DNA from: REEB426 sp964551975
GTDB lineage: Bacteria > Actinomycetota > Actinomycetes > S36-B12
Assembly (NCBI GenBank): GCA_964551975.1
Contig: CAZKFI010000041.1
Location: forward strand, 1-19,546
Length of the DNA: 19,546 bases
Direction of reading: 5' to 3'
Position 1 is the stretch's first letter. Each line of letters starts with the position of its first letter. A program made the position numbers and the translations under genes. The notes under the pieces are model-generated. The model saw only the letters and a list, made by a program, of their open reading frames with translations, was not told the DNA's origin and did not search any database. Below are positions 6,652 to 14,656 of the stretch, piece by piece.

Positions 6652-8631
6652 GTGCCTGCCGAACTCACCGGTCGCATGCCGATTACTCAGGTCAGCCCCA
6701 CCGTCCTGGGCGGACGCCGTCCAGCTGCTGCCGCGGTAGGCGAACTCATCCCGATCCGTGCCACCTGCCTTCGGGAGGGGCATGACGCCCTGGGCGCCCA
6801 CGCCGTGCTCATTGACCCCCAGGGCAATGAGCACACGCGCGTGCGTATGTCGCCGATCCCGGATGGGCTGGACACCTGGCAGGGACTGGTCCGCCCCGAC
6901 GCCATTGGTCATTGGCAGTTCGTGATCGAGAGTTGGAGTGATCCGTGGGCGACCTGGCTGCACCGAGCACAGGTGAAGATTCCCGCCGGCATCGACGTCG
7001 AGGTTGAACTGCTCGAGGGTGCTGCAGTCCTCGCGCGGGCGGCAGCCCTGTGCGGTGATCCGGCTACCGCCGAGCTCCTGCGTCAAGCGGTTGCCACGGT
7101 GCGCACCAGTGGCCTGCCCGTGCCGGTGCGACTTGCGGCCGCCACCGATGCGCGCGTACTGGATGCCATGAATGCCTGGCCGCTGCGCGAGTTCACCACC
7201 AGCAGCGGCCCTTGGCCTCTGCTGGTGCAGCGCAGGCGCGCGCTGGTTGGCGCCTGGTACGAATTCTTTCCACGCTCAGAAGGAGCGCAATCAGATCCGC
7301 CCCGCTCTGGCACATTCGCGTCCGCCGCTGACCGTCTGCCCGCCATTGCGCAGATGGGATTCGACGTGATCTATCTCCCGCCCATCCACCCGATCGGATC
7401 GTCACATCGCAAGGGTGCGAACAATGCGTTAGTTGCCGCCGCGGACGATCCGGGTTCTCCCTGGGCCATCGGTAACACCGATGGCGGGCACGATGCAGTA
7501 CATCCCGATCTTGGCACTCTGGCTGACTTTGATGCTTTCGTCGCCAGGGCTAAGTCCTGCGGCCTTGAGGTTGCGCTGGACCTAGCGCTGCAGGCCTCCC
7601 CCGACCACCCGTGGGTTCGTTCGCATCCGCAGTGGTTCACTACCCGCGCCGACGGGACCATCGCCTACGCGGAGAATCCGCCGAAGAAATACCAGGACAT
7701 CTACCCACTCAATTTCGACAACGATCCCGAGGGTCTCTATCGGGAAATCGAGCGTGTGGTGCGGCACTGGATGGACCACGGAGTGCGTATCTTCCGCGTC
7801 GATAACCCGCATACCAAGCCGCTGTGGGTCTGGGAGCGCTTGATCAACGCAATCAACACCACGGATCCCGATGTGCTCTTTCTCGCCGAGGCTTTCACTC
7901 GTCCGCCGATGATGCAGGCCCTTGCCCAAGTCGGTTTTCAGCAGTCGTACACGTACTTCACGTGGCGCAATGGCCGCCATGAACTTGAGGAGTACTGCCG
8001 GGAACTCGCCGGTCCGGCCGCCGCCTACATGCGCCCGAACTTCTTCGCGAACACTCCCGACATTCTCAATGACTACCTGCAACACGGGGGCCCGGCAGCC
8101 TTCGCAATCCGAGCCACCCTTGCCGCAACACTCGCGCCCACCTACGGCATCTACAGCGGGTTCGAACTCTACGAGCACGTGGCACTGCGACCGGGCAGCG
8201 AGGAGTACCTGGACTCGGAGAAATATCAATATCGACCACGCGACTGGGAGGCCGCCCGACGTCAGGGTCGAACTCTGGCGCCGTACCTCACCCTGCTCAA
8301 CACCGTCCGTCGCGAGCATCCAGCACTGCAGGATCTGCGCTCACTGCACTTCCACCAGAGCGACAACCCTGCGATCCTGGCATTCGCCAAACGTGATGGT
8401 GATGACTGCGTCCTGGTCGTCTGCACCGTTGACCCGCATCGTGAGCAGGAAGCGACGATCTGGTGGGACATGCCCGCACTGGGATTGGATTGGTCCGATC
8501 GATTCATCGCGCGCGATCTGGTTACCGGCACCGCCTGGACGTGGGCACACGGCACCTATGTGCGGCTGCGCCCGTGGGAACACGTTGCCCACATTGTGCA
8601 GTTGACGGTGCCTGAGGAGACCAGGTCCTGA
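6652..8631 (+). CDS. glgE: Maltosyltransferase GlgE (alpha-1,4-glucan:maltose-1-phosphate)
   Basis: The 659-residue GH13_3 enzyme transfers maltosyl units from alpha-maltose-1-phosphate onto the non-reducing end of alpha-1,4-glucan. It has the N-terminal beta-sandwich (GRRPAAAAVGELI, LREGHDALGAH), a helical insert, the barrel with YLPPIHPIGSSHRKG, and the GlgE-specific RVDNPHTKP holding nucleophile Asp384. The acid/base is Glu413 in LAEAFTRP and Asp470 is in FANTPDILNDY. These correspond to Asp394, Glu423 and Asp480 of the Streptomyces coelicolor enzyme. The first available start is GTG at 6652; an ATG nine residues in (6676) is possible. It ends one base before the glgB ATG, so the pair is an operon. 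No TreS or Pep2 gene is nearby, so the maltose-1-phosphate source lies elsewhere. Confidence 0.96.
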   Translation: MPAELTGRMPITQVSPTVLGGRRPAAAAVGELIPIRATCLREGHDALGAHAVLIDPQGNEHTRVRMSPIPDGLDTWQGLVRPDAIGHWQFVIESWSDPWATWLHRAQVKIPAGIDVEVELLEGAAVLARAAALCGDPATAELLRQAVATVRTSGLPVPVRLAAATDARVLDAMNAWPLREFTTSSGPWPLLVQRRRALVGAWYEFFPRSEGAQSDPPRSGTFASAADRLPAIAQMGFDVIYLPPIHPIGSSHRKGANNALVAAADDPGSPWAIGNTDGGHDAVHPDLGTLADFDAFVARAKSCGLEVALDLALQASPDHPWVRSHPQWFTTRADGTIAYAENPPKKYQDIYPLNFDNDPEGLYREIERVVRHWMDHGVRIFRVDNPHTKPLWVWERLINAINTTDPDVLFLAEAFTRPPMMQALAQVGFQQSYTYFTWRNGRHELEEYCRELAGPAAAYMRPNFFANTPDILNDYLQHGGPAAFAIRATLAATLAPTYGIYSGFELYEHVALRPGSEEYLDSEKYQYRPRDWEAARRQGRTLAPYLTLLNTVRREHPALQDLRSLHFHQSDNPAILAFAKRDGDDCVLVVCTVDPHREQEATIWWDMPALGLDWSDRFIARDLVTGTAWTWAHGTYVRLRPWEHVAHIVQLTVPEETRS

Positions 8632-8632
8632 G

Positions 8633-10852
8633 ATGGCAGCCGTGAAGTCCCGCCGCAGTCAACCGGATCCGTTCACCGTGACCTTGGACGAACTCGATCG
8701 CATCGTCGATGGCTGGCACCACGATCCGCATGCCGTGCTGGGGCCGCACCCCACCGGAGATGGACGACTGCTGATCCGCGTGCTGCGCCCGGATGCGGAG
8801 TCGGTGACCCTGGTGACCGCTGAGGGCGAGCAGGTGGATCGTCGGGAGATGACCCATGAACATCGGGGCATCTGGCGGATCACCCTGCCGACCACCGATG
8901 TCCCGCATTACGGACTCGATGTCGAGTACGAGGGTCAGATCATCCCTGGTGATGATCCCTACCGATTCTGGCCCACGTTGGGCGAGATGGACCTGTACCT
9001 CATCGGTGAGGGTCGGCATGAGGATCTGTGGAAGGTCCTGGGTGCGCATCGACGCACCTACGACTCGCCCTTCGGACCCCTCAGTGGCGTCTCGTTTGCA
9101 GTCTGGGCACCGAATGCGCGCGGGGTGCGGGTAGTCGGAGACTTCAATCATTGGGATGGCACCGCCCATCCCATGCGCAGCCTCGGCTCCGCCGGCGTCT
9201 GGGAAATCTTCGTGCCGGGCATCGATTCCGGAGTGCGCTACAAGTTCGCGATTCTCGGGCCCGATGGGCATTGGCGCCAGAAGGCTGACCCGATGGCTTT
9301 TGCCACCGAGGTGCCACCGGCCACCGCGTCGGTGGCGTTCACCACGACGTACTCCTGGCAGGACCAGGCCTGGATCCAGGCTCGCGCTGAGGGCGATCCC
9401 CATCGCAAACCCATCAGCATCTACGAACTACACCTCGGCTCCTGGCGCCCCGGCCTGGACTATCGCCAGTTGGCCACCGAACTCGTGGAGTACGTCACCG
9501 AGTGCGGTTTCACCCACGTCGAACTGCTGCCGGTGGCCGAACATCCGTACGGCCCGAGCTGGGGCTATCAGGTCACCAGTTACTACGCACCCACCGCTCG
9601 CTTCGGATCCCCCGACGATCTGCGCATGCTCATCGACAGCCTGCACCAGGCGGGCATCGGCGTGCTCGTCTACTGGGTCCCGGCCCACTTTCCGAAGGAC
9701 GGCTGGGGCATGGCCAGGATTGACGGCACCGCGCTCTACGAGCATGCAGACGCGCGCCGCGGGGAACACCCCGACTGGGGCACCTATGTGTTCGACTTCG
9801 GCCGACCCGAGGTTCGCAACTTCCTGGTAGCTAATGCCCTGTTCTGGCTCGAGGAGTTCCATATTGATGGCCTGCGCGTCGATGCCGTTGCCTCGATGCT
9901 CTACCTGGATTACTCCCGTGGTCCAGGTCAGTGGGAGCCGAATACCTTCGGTGGTCGCGAGAACCTGGAGGCGGTGGCCTTTCTCCAAGAACTCAACGCG
10001 ACGATCTACCGACGGGTTCCCGGCGCGATCACCATCGCCGAGGAGTCAACGGCCTGGGGTGGTGTCACGCGGCCCACGTTCCTGGGCGGACTCGGCTTTG
10101 GTTTCAAATGGAATATGGGTTGGATGCACGACTCACTGGACTACCTGCGCCATGAACCCATCCACCGTCAGTACCACCACAATCAGATGACCTTCGCCAT
10201 GATGTACGCCTATAGCGAGCGCTACGTCCTGCCGATCTCCCATGACGAGGTAGTGCACGGCAAGGGTTCCCTCATCGCACGGATGCCCGGGGATCGCTGG
10301 CAACAACTGGCAAACCTGCGTGCGTTTCTCGGGTTCATGTGGGCGCACCCGGGACGCAAGCTGCTCTTTATGGGATCGGAGTTCGCGCAGTCCAGCGAAT
10401 GGGACAGTGAGCGCGGCCTGGAGTGGTGGTTACTGCAGTTCCAGGAACACTCCGGGATTCTTCGCACGGTAAGTGACCTCAACCGGGTGTATCGGGAGCT
10501 GCCGCCGCTGTGGGAATTGGATGACGAGCCGGCCGGCTTCAGTTGGATTGAGGCGAATGATCACGGTGCAAATGTCTTCAGTTGGTTGCGTTTCGATCGA
10601 ACCGGCGCGGCCGTCGCCTGCCTGGTGAACCTTTCACCGGTGCCACGCACGGGCTATCGCATCGGCCTGCCTTGGGCCGGTACCTGGTCTGAGGTACTCA
10701 ACACCGACGCCAAGATCTATGGCGGTAGCGGCATGGGCAACCTGGGAGAGGTGCAGGCCAGCACGCAGCGCAGTTGGCATGGCCGACCGGCCTCCGCCGA
10801 AGTGACGCTGCCTCCCCTAGCAACGGTGTACCTGGCCTCGTCGCCCGGTTAG
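8633..10852 (+). CDS. glgB: 1,4-alpha-glucan branching enzyme
   Basis: The 739-residue GH13_9 branching enzyme makes alpha-1,6 branch points in the GlgE-built glucan. It has the extra N-terminal module (HHDPHAVLGPH at about 24-34), a CBM48 module (SFAVWAPNARGVRVVGDFNHWDG), then the catalytic barrel. The active site is Asp417 in GLRVDAVASML, Glu470 in TIAEESTAW and Asp538 in PISHDEVVHGKGSL. The length matches the long, N1-containing class found in mycobacteria and streptomycetes. Its ATG follows the glgE stop by a single base, with GAGGAG 13 bases upstream, so translational coupling is likely. Its TAG stop overlaps the stop of the opposing lipoprotein gene, leaving no room for a terminator between them. 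Confidence 0.97.
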   Translation: MAAVKSRRSQPDPFTVTLDELDRIVDGWHHDPHAVLGPHPTGDGRLLIRVLRPDAESVTLVTAEGEQVDRREMTHEHRGIWRITLPTTDVPHYGLDVEYEGQIIPGDDPYRFWPTLGEMDLYLIGEGRHEDLWKVLGAHRRTYDSPFGPLSGVSFAVWAPNARGVRVVGDFNHWDGTAHPMRSLGSAGVWEIFVPGIDSGVRYKFAILGPDGHWRQKADPMAFATEVPPATASVAFTTTYSWQDQAWIQARAEGDPHRKPISIYELHLGSWRPGLDYRQLATELVEYVTECGFTHVELLPVAEHPYGPSWGYQVTSYYAPTARFGSPDDLRMLIDSLHQAGIGVLVYWVPAHFPKDGWGMARIDGTALYEHADARRGEHPDWGTYVFDFGRPEVRNFLVANALFWLEEFHIDGLRVDAVASMLYLDYSRGPGQWEPNTFGGRENLEAVAFLQELNATIYRRVPGAITIAEESTAWGGVTRPTFLGGLGFGFKWNMGWMHDSLDYLRHEPIHRQYHHNQMTFAMMYAYSERYVLPISHDEVVHGKGSLIARMPGDRWQQLANLRAFLGFMWAHPGRKLLFMGSEFAQSSEWDSERGLEWWLLQFQEHSGILRTVSDLNRVYRELPPLWELDDEPAGFSWIEANDHGANVFSWLRFDRTGAAVACLVNLSPVPRTGYRIGLPWAGTWSEVLNTDAKIYGGSGMGNLGEVQASTQRSWHGRPASAEVTLPPLATVYLASSPG

Positions 10853-11535
10853 ATCACCACGCGCGAGGAGATTGACCCGTCTGCGAAGACCACCCTGGAA
10901 ACCTTGGCTTCGCTGGTGATGTCGGCTTTGTTGGCGACGGTCCAGGACTGGTACGTCGGCTCCCCTGCACCCACGTAGCACCCGGTGTTCTTTGGTGAAC
11001 TCTTTGACTCACCAACTGGGATCCGCAAGGAGACCTTCCCGAAGCACATCATGATCTCGTCTCGGAATGCGTCTTGGAAGGTTGCCTCGTACTCCACGGC
11101 CTTGACCGCCTGTGTGCAGCGATTTGTGAAGCGCACCTGGAATTCGACGAAGATCTCACCGCCGAATCCGTAGTCGGTGCCGTCCTTGTCGATGCGCAGA
11201 TTGACGATCTCCCGCTGCAAACACTCGGTTGGGTCAGGCAACGCGCTCGGTGTCGGCGCAGCAGAGGGTGACGCGCTATCCGAGGTGTCACTAGGCGACG
11301 GACTGGCCGACGGGGTCTCGCGCGGCGTCGACTGGAACGGCCCAAAATCGAATGGCAGGAGATCCTGCAGTCCCAGTGCAGACAGATCAGGCAGTTTCGG
11401 GAGCTGCGGCTGTGGCAGGTTCACCGGGACGGCTGAGCATCCAGCCAACACTGAGGTCAATGTCATCGCGGCCAGCGCGGTAGCGATGCCAACCGTACGG
11501 CGCGTCCAGCGACGCCTGCTGCTAGAAGAGAGCAC
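10849..11535 (-). CDS. Small secreted lipoprotein, Pro/Ser-rich linker and four-Cys domain
   Basis: The product is 228 residues from a GTG at 11535; an ATG at 11574 would give 241. It has an Arg-rich n-region, a hydrophobic core and the lipobox VLAGC (Cys33 in the shorter form), so it should be a type II lipoprotein on the outer face of the membrane. A Pro/Leu and then Ser/Pro/Thr-rich linker of about 65 residues follows. The C-terminal ~120 residues contain four cysteines (ECLQ, NRCTQ, MMCFG, TGCYV), probably two disulfides, and an alternating-strand pattern that suggests an Ig-like beta sandwich of the FxLYD/DUF4352 type. I do not recognise the family. It overlaps the 3' end of the thioredoxin-TPR gene by 14 bp, so it is probably the last gene of that operon. 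Confidence 0.75.
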   Translation of the reverse strand: MLSSSSRRRWTRRTVGIATALAAMTLTSVLAGCSAVPVNLPQPQLPKLPDLSALGLQDLLPFDFGPFQSTPRETPSASPSPSDTSDSASPSAAPTPSALPDPTECLQREIVNLRIDKDGTDYGFGGEIFVEFQVRFTNRCTQAVKAVEYEATFQDAFRDEIMMCFGKVSLRIPVGESKSSPKNTGCYVGAGEPTYQSWTVANKADITSEAKVSRVVFADGSISSRVVI

Positions 11536-12466
11536 TGGCCAGCGCCGTTCGAGCAGCTGGCACCGCGGGGTCATCCCCGGCTACCTGGAACAGTTCGAGT
11601 AGGCGCGCCCGTGCAGCATCGCGTTCGGCACCTGAGGAATTCCGCACGCAGGCGATGAGTCGATCAAATGCCTGCTGCCAGCGGCCCGCAAGGGCATCGA
11701 AATCTGCGGCCAGGCTGACAGCTGCGAGGTCGTTGGGAGCTGAGCCTGCAGCGGCGAGCGCGGCTGATTCCTCAGCCTGTGCAGTGCGCCGGAAGAGTCC
11801 GACCATCGCGAGCCCCGCCTGCGCCTCGCCGTTACCCGGCTCGGTGTCGAGAATGACGCGGTAAGCCCGCTCGGCACCCTCCCAGTCACCCGCATCGATT
11901 GCAGTGGCTGCAGCATCAAACCGCGGATCCGACATCGGCTCTGCGTGGACGTCATCGGAAGATTCCAACGGTTCGCCACTCACAGTGCCGTCGACACCTT
12001 GACTGGCTGCCACACGTAGCACTTCGTCGAAGACTGCACGCACCTGCGCCTCGGGCACCGCGCCCTGGAAGAGTGGGATTGGTTGACCTTTGACAACGGC
12101 GAATACCGATGGAATGGACTGCACCTGGAAAGCAGCAGCGATGCGCTGCTCAGCGTCCACATCGATCTTTGCCAGCACCAAGCGGCCGCCGTAGGCGACG
12201 GCCAACGATTCCAGGATCGGCGATAACTGCTTACAGGGACCACACCAGGTTGCCCAGAGATCCAGGATCACCGGCACCGTCATCGAGCGATCGATGACCT
12301 CCGTCTGGAAGGTTGCCTCGGTCACGTCGATGACCAGACCGGCTGGCGCATTGGCCATGGCAGCCGCTGCCTTGGCCTGGTTCTGCCGGGCAGAAGCCAA
12401 CGCACCCAGGTCGATGGCCCCACGTGCGGCGAAGGACGGCTGACTCACGGCCCTAGTCTGACGCAT
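11522..12466 (-). CDS. Thioredoxin-TPR protein (YbbN/CnoX type)
   Basis: The 314-residue cytoplasmic protein has a thioredoxin domain at about 45-155 with an intact WCGPC (Cys75, Cys78) and a cis-Pro segment (QSIPSVFAV). A helical TPR-like C-terminal half (AAATAIDAGDWEGAERAYRVIL and following) ends in ARTALASALF. This is the architecture of E. coli YbbN/CnoX, a holdase that also forms mixed disulfides. M. tuberculosis Rv1324 has the same layout and ending and lies next to glgB-glgE-glgP, so synteny supports the call. Unlike the E. coli protein, both active-site cysteines are present, so it may be a true oxidoreductase. A GTG at 12448 is an alternative start six codons in, preceded by CAGACT at six bases. 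It follows meaB by 28 bp. Confidence 0.88.
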   Translation of the reverse strand: MRQTRAVSQPSFAARGAIDLGALASARQNQAKAAAAMANAPAGLVIDVTEATFQTEVIDRSMTVPVILDLWATWCGPCKQLSPILESLAVAYGGRLVLAKIDVDAEQRIAAAFQVQSIPSVFAVVKGQPIPLFQGAVPEAQVRAVFDEVLRVAASQGVDGTVSGEPLESSDDVHAEPMSDPRFDAAATAIDAGDWEGAERAYRVILDTEPGNGEAQAGLAMVGLFRRTAQAEESAALAAAGSAPNDLAAVSLAADFDALAGRWQQAFDRLIACVRNSSGAERDAARARLLELFQVAGDDPAVPAARTALASALF

Positions 12467-12494
12467 CCCATCCCCGTTGCCATCATCGGATCGA

Positions 12495-13430
12495 TTAGGG
12501 CCGCAAACCAGCGGCGAGTCGCTCTGCCGCGCTGTAGGCGTCCAGGTCCCCGGCGAGCACCTGCTGGCTCAGAGCATCGAGCTCCTCGGAGTGCTGCTGC
12601 ACGGCCGTGAGGGTTCGAGTGACGAGCAGGGCGGTCACTTCCTCGCGCACCCGACGGAGCCGCCGTTGGTGATCTTCACCGGACTGCTGCAGCCAGGCCT
12701 GGTGCTCATCGATGGCGGTCACGAGTTCGGTGATGCCGTCGTCTTTATTGCCGACAGTCAACACGACGGGGGGCTGCCAACCGGACCAGGAACCAAGGGC
12801 GATCATCTGCCGAAGCTCCCGGGCGGTGGTCTGAGCACCATCCCGATCGGCTTTGTTGACCGCGAAGATGTCGCCGATCTCCAGAATGCCGGCCTTTGCC
12901 GCTTGGATGCCGTCGCCCATACCGGGTGCAAGCAGCACAATGGTGGTGTCTGCCGTCGCAGCGATTTCAACCTCTGACTGTCCGACGCCGACAGTTTCGA
13001 TCAGCACTACATCAAAGCGGGCGGCCGCCAGGACAGCGATGATTTGGGGTGTGGTGGCAGCTAGGCCACCCAGATGACCACGTGAGGCCATTGATCGGAT
13101 GTAGACACCGGAATCATTGGCATGCTGCTGCATCCGGATGCGATCCCCGAGGAGTGCGCCGCCGCTGAATGGAGAGCTGGGATCCACGGCAAGTACTGCG
13201 ACGCGTTGACCGCGGGTGCGAAAGGCACTCACCAGTGCAGCAGTAATGGTCGATTTGCCTACGCCGGGAGACCCTGTCAGACCGATGACCTGCGGCGCAT
13301 GTTCGGCGGCATCCGCAGCCAACTCAGCAAGGATCCCGCGTGCCTGCTCGGATTGCGATTCCACCGCGGTGATGGTGCGCGCCAGCGCACGCACATCCTG
13401 GGATTTCAGTGCGGCCAGTAACTGCGTCAT
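12495..13430 (-). CDS. meaB: MeaB-type G-protein chaperone of methylmalonyl-CoA mutase
   Basis: The 311-residue SIMIBI GTPase has the P-loop GSPGVGKST (53-61), a switch region with DPSSPFSGGALLGDR (83-97), ETVGVGQSE (145-153) as G3, and NKAD (192-195) as the guanine-specificity motif. MeaB proteins load and protect adenosylcobalamin in methylmalonyl-CoA mutase. The old annotation ArgK/arginine transport kinase should not be used. The C-terminal helix pair (about 240-311) is the usual dimerisation region. The ATG lies two bases after the stop of the solute-binding protein gene and the thioredoxin gene follows. The epimerase of the same pathway begins about 1.2 kb upstream on the opposite strand. 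The mutase subunits are not in the window. Confidence 0.94.
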   Translation of the reverse strand: MTQLLAALKSQDVRALARTITAVESQSEQARGILAELAADAAEHAPQVIGLTGSPGVGKSTITAALVSAFRTRGQRVAVLAVDPSSPFSGGALLGDRIRMQQHANDSGVYIRSMASRGHLGGLAATTPQIIAVLAAARFDVVLIETVGVGQSEVEIAATADTTIVLLAPGMGDGIQAAKAGILEIGDIFAVNKADRDGAQTTARELRQMIALGSWSGWQPPVVLTVGNKDDGITELVTAIDEHQAWLQQSGEDHQRRLRRVREEVTALLVTRTLTAVQQHSEELDALSQQVLAGDLDAYSAAERLAAGLRP

Positions 13431-13432
13431 GG

Positions 13433-14638
13433 CTACAGACCCATCACACGATCGAACTGCCGGTCCAAGAGCAGTGCCCTGTCCAAACTGAGGGCAGCAG
13501 TGACGTAGCAGGAATCCAGTACTTCAGTCGGAGGGAATATCCAGGGATCATCCACCAAGCTGGGGTCGATCTCGCCCATGGCCTCCTGGGCACCGGCCAC
13601 CGGACAGACGTACTGGATCCAAGCAGCGACCTGCGCAGCGATCTTGGGGTCGTAGTAGTGGTTCATGAGCGCCTCAGCGCCAACCTTGTTCGGTGCGCCA
13701 TCGGGAATGAGCATTGAATCCGCCCAGACGATCCCACCGGAGTCCGGCAGAGCAAAACCCCACTCATCACCAAGGGCGAGCACATCACCAGACCAGCCGA
13801 TAGCCGCGATGAGATCACCCGACTCAAGTCCGGCGATGTAGTCATTGCCGGTGACCTGTCGTATGTAGCCACGCTCAACAAATCCGGCCAGCACATCCAG
13901 AGTTTGTTCGAACTGCGCATCAGTGAAGTTCGCCGGATCGAATCCCTGCCAGGCCAGGAGTGGCCCCATGGTGTCCATGGTCTCGCTGAGCACCGAGATG
14001 CGGCCACGTAGGCGCTCATCGAAGAACTGCTCGAAGGTGGTGAGTTCGGCCACTCCCATACGTTCCTGCAGGAGAGCGACGTTGAACCCGAAACCAGTAA
14101 ATCCCGATTGCCACGGCAGGGTGTAGGTGCGATTCGGGTCAAATGAGGCCTCGCGCAGTCGCGGAAGCAGGTTGACCGCATTGGGAATACGCGAATAGTC
14201 CAGGGGTTGCGCGAATCCCAACTCGACGAATAGTTGGGCAGTTTCCTCGCTGAAAACGACGATATCGCGGTCGATACCTCGGCCTGACTCAAGTTGATCG
14301 CGCACCTTGGCGTAGAACGTTTGCCCATCGTTGATGTCTTCCTGGTACTGCACGCTGATGCCAGTGCGTTGGGTGAACAGGTCCAGGGTGCTGGGTGAAC
14401 CGGATTCCGGAACGTCCATATACATGGGCCAGTTGGAAAACACTACGTCTGTTGACGCCTGACTCTCGGCTTGGGTCGCAGTACCAGACTCACGCGAGCA
14501 ACCAACCAGCCCGCTGCCAACCACACCCAATCCGCCGATGCCCAGGCCGCCGACGAGGCTTGCCTTGAGCATGGATCGGCGTTCAAGTGCGACACCGCGG
14601 CGGACACGCGCCGCGAGCACCCGGATATCGGCATCCAT
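13433..14638 (-). CDS. Polyamine-type ABC solute-binding lipoprotein (PotD/PotF family), probable Tat substrate
   Basis: This is 401 residues from the ATG at 14638. The N-terminus has a twin-arginine motif (ERRSMLK, Arg20-Arg21), a Gly-rich hydrophobic stretch and a lipobox LVGC with Cys47, so it is probably exported folded and lipidated. The mature part is a type II periplasmic-binding fold: FSNWPMYMD near the start, then QYQEDINDGQTFYAKV, FTGFGFNVALL, AAIGWSGDVLAL and IPDGAPNKVGAEALMNHYY, all typical of spermidine/putrescine-binding proteins. No permease or ATPase gene is adjacent, so it is an orphan. An extension to 14854 runs through the divergent epimerase gene and is rejected. TATGGT seven bases before the ATG suggests a leaderless transcript. 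It heads a run with meaB, two bases downstream. Confidence 0.88.
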   Translation of the reverse strand: MDADIRVLAARVRRGVALERRSMLKASLVGGLGIGGLGVVGSGLVGCSRESGTATQAESQASTDVVFSNWPMYMDVPESGSPSTLDLFTQRTGISVQYQEDINDGQTFYAKVRDQLESGRGIDRDIVVFSEETAQLFVELGFAQPLDYSRIPNAVNLLPRLREASFDPNRTYTLPWQSGFTGFGFNVALLQERMGVAELTTFEQFFDERLRGRISVLSETMDTMGPLLAWQGFDPANFTDAQFEQTLDVLAGFVERGYIRQVTGNDYIAGLESGDLIAAIGWSGDVLALGDEWGFALPDSGGIVWADSMLIPDGAPNKVGAEALMNHYYDPKIAAQVAAWIQYVCPVAGAQEAMGEIDPSLVDDPWIFPPTEVLDSCYVTAALSLDRALLLDRQFDRVMGL

Positions 14639-14656
14639 CACTGTCACCATAGGCGC
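14639..14656. promoter_or_regulatory. Very short divergent start region with overlapping -10-like elements
   Basis: Only 18 bp separate the ATG of the solute-binding protein (14638, minus) from the ATG of the epimerase (14657, plus). On the minus strand TATGGT (14646-14651) precedes the ATG by seven bases. On the plus strand CACCAT (14645-14650) precedes its ATG by six. Neither side has room for a Shine-Dalgarno, so both are probably leaderless, with promoters running into each other's coding sequence. Confidence 0.4.

Noticed and set aside
7582..8319. Long open frame of 245 codons on the minus strand
   Set aside because: It is antisense to the glgE catalytic barrel and has no family motifs; high GC gives long shadow frames.
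8522..9403. Long open frame of 293 codons on the minus strand
   Set aside because: It runs antisense through the end of glgE and the CBM48 part of glgB and its product resembles no known family.
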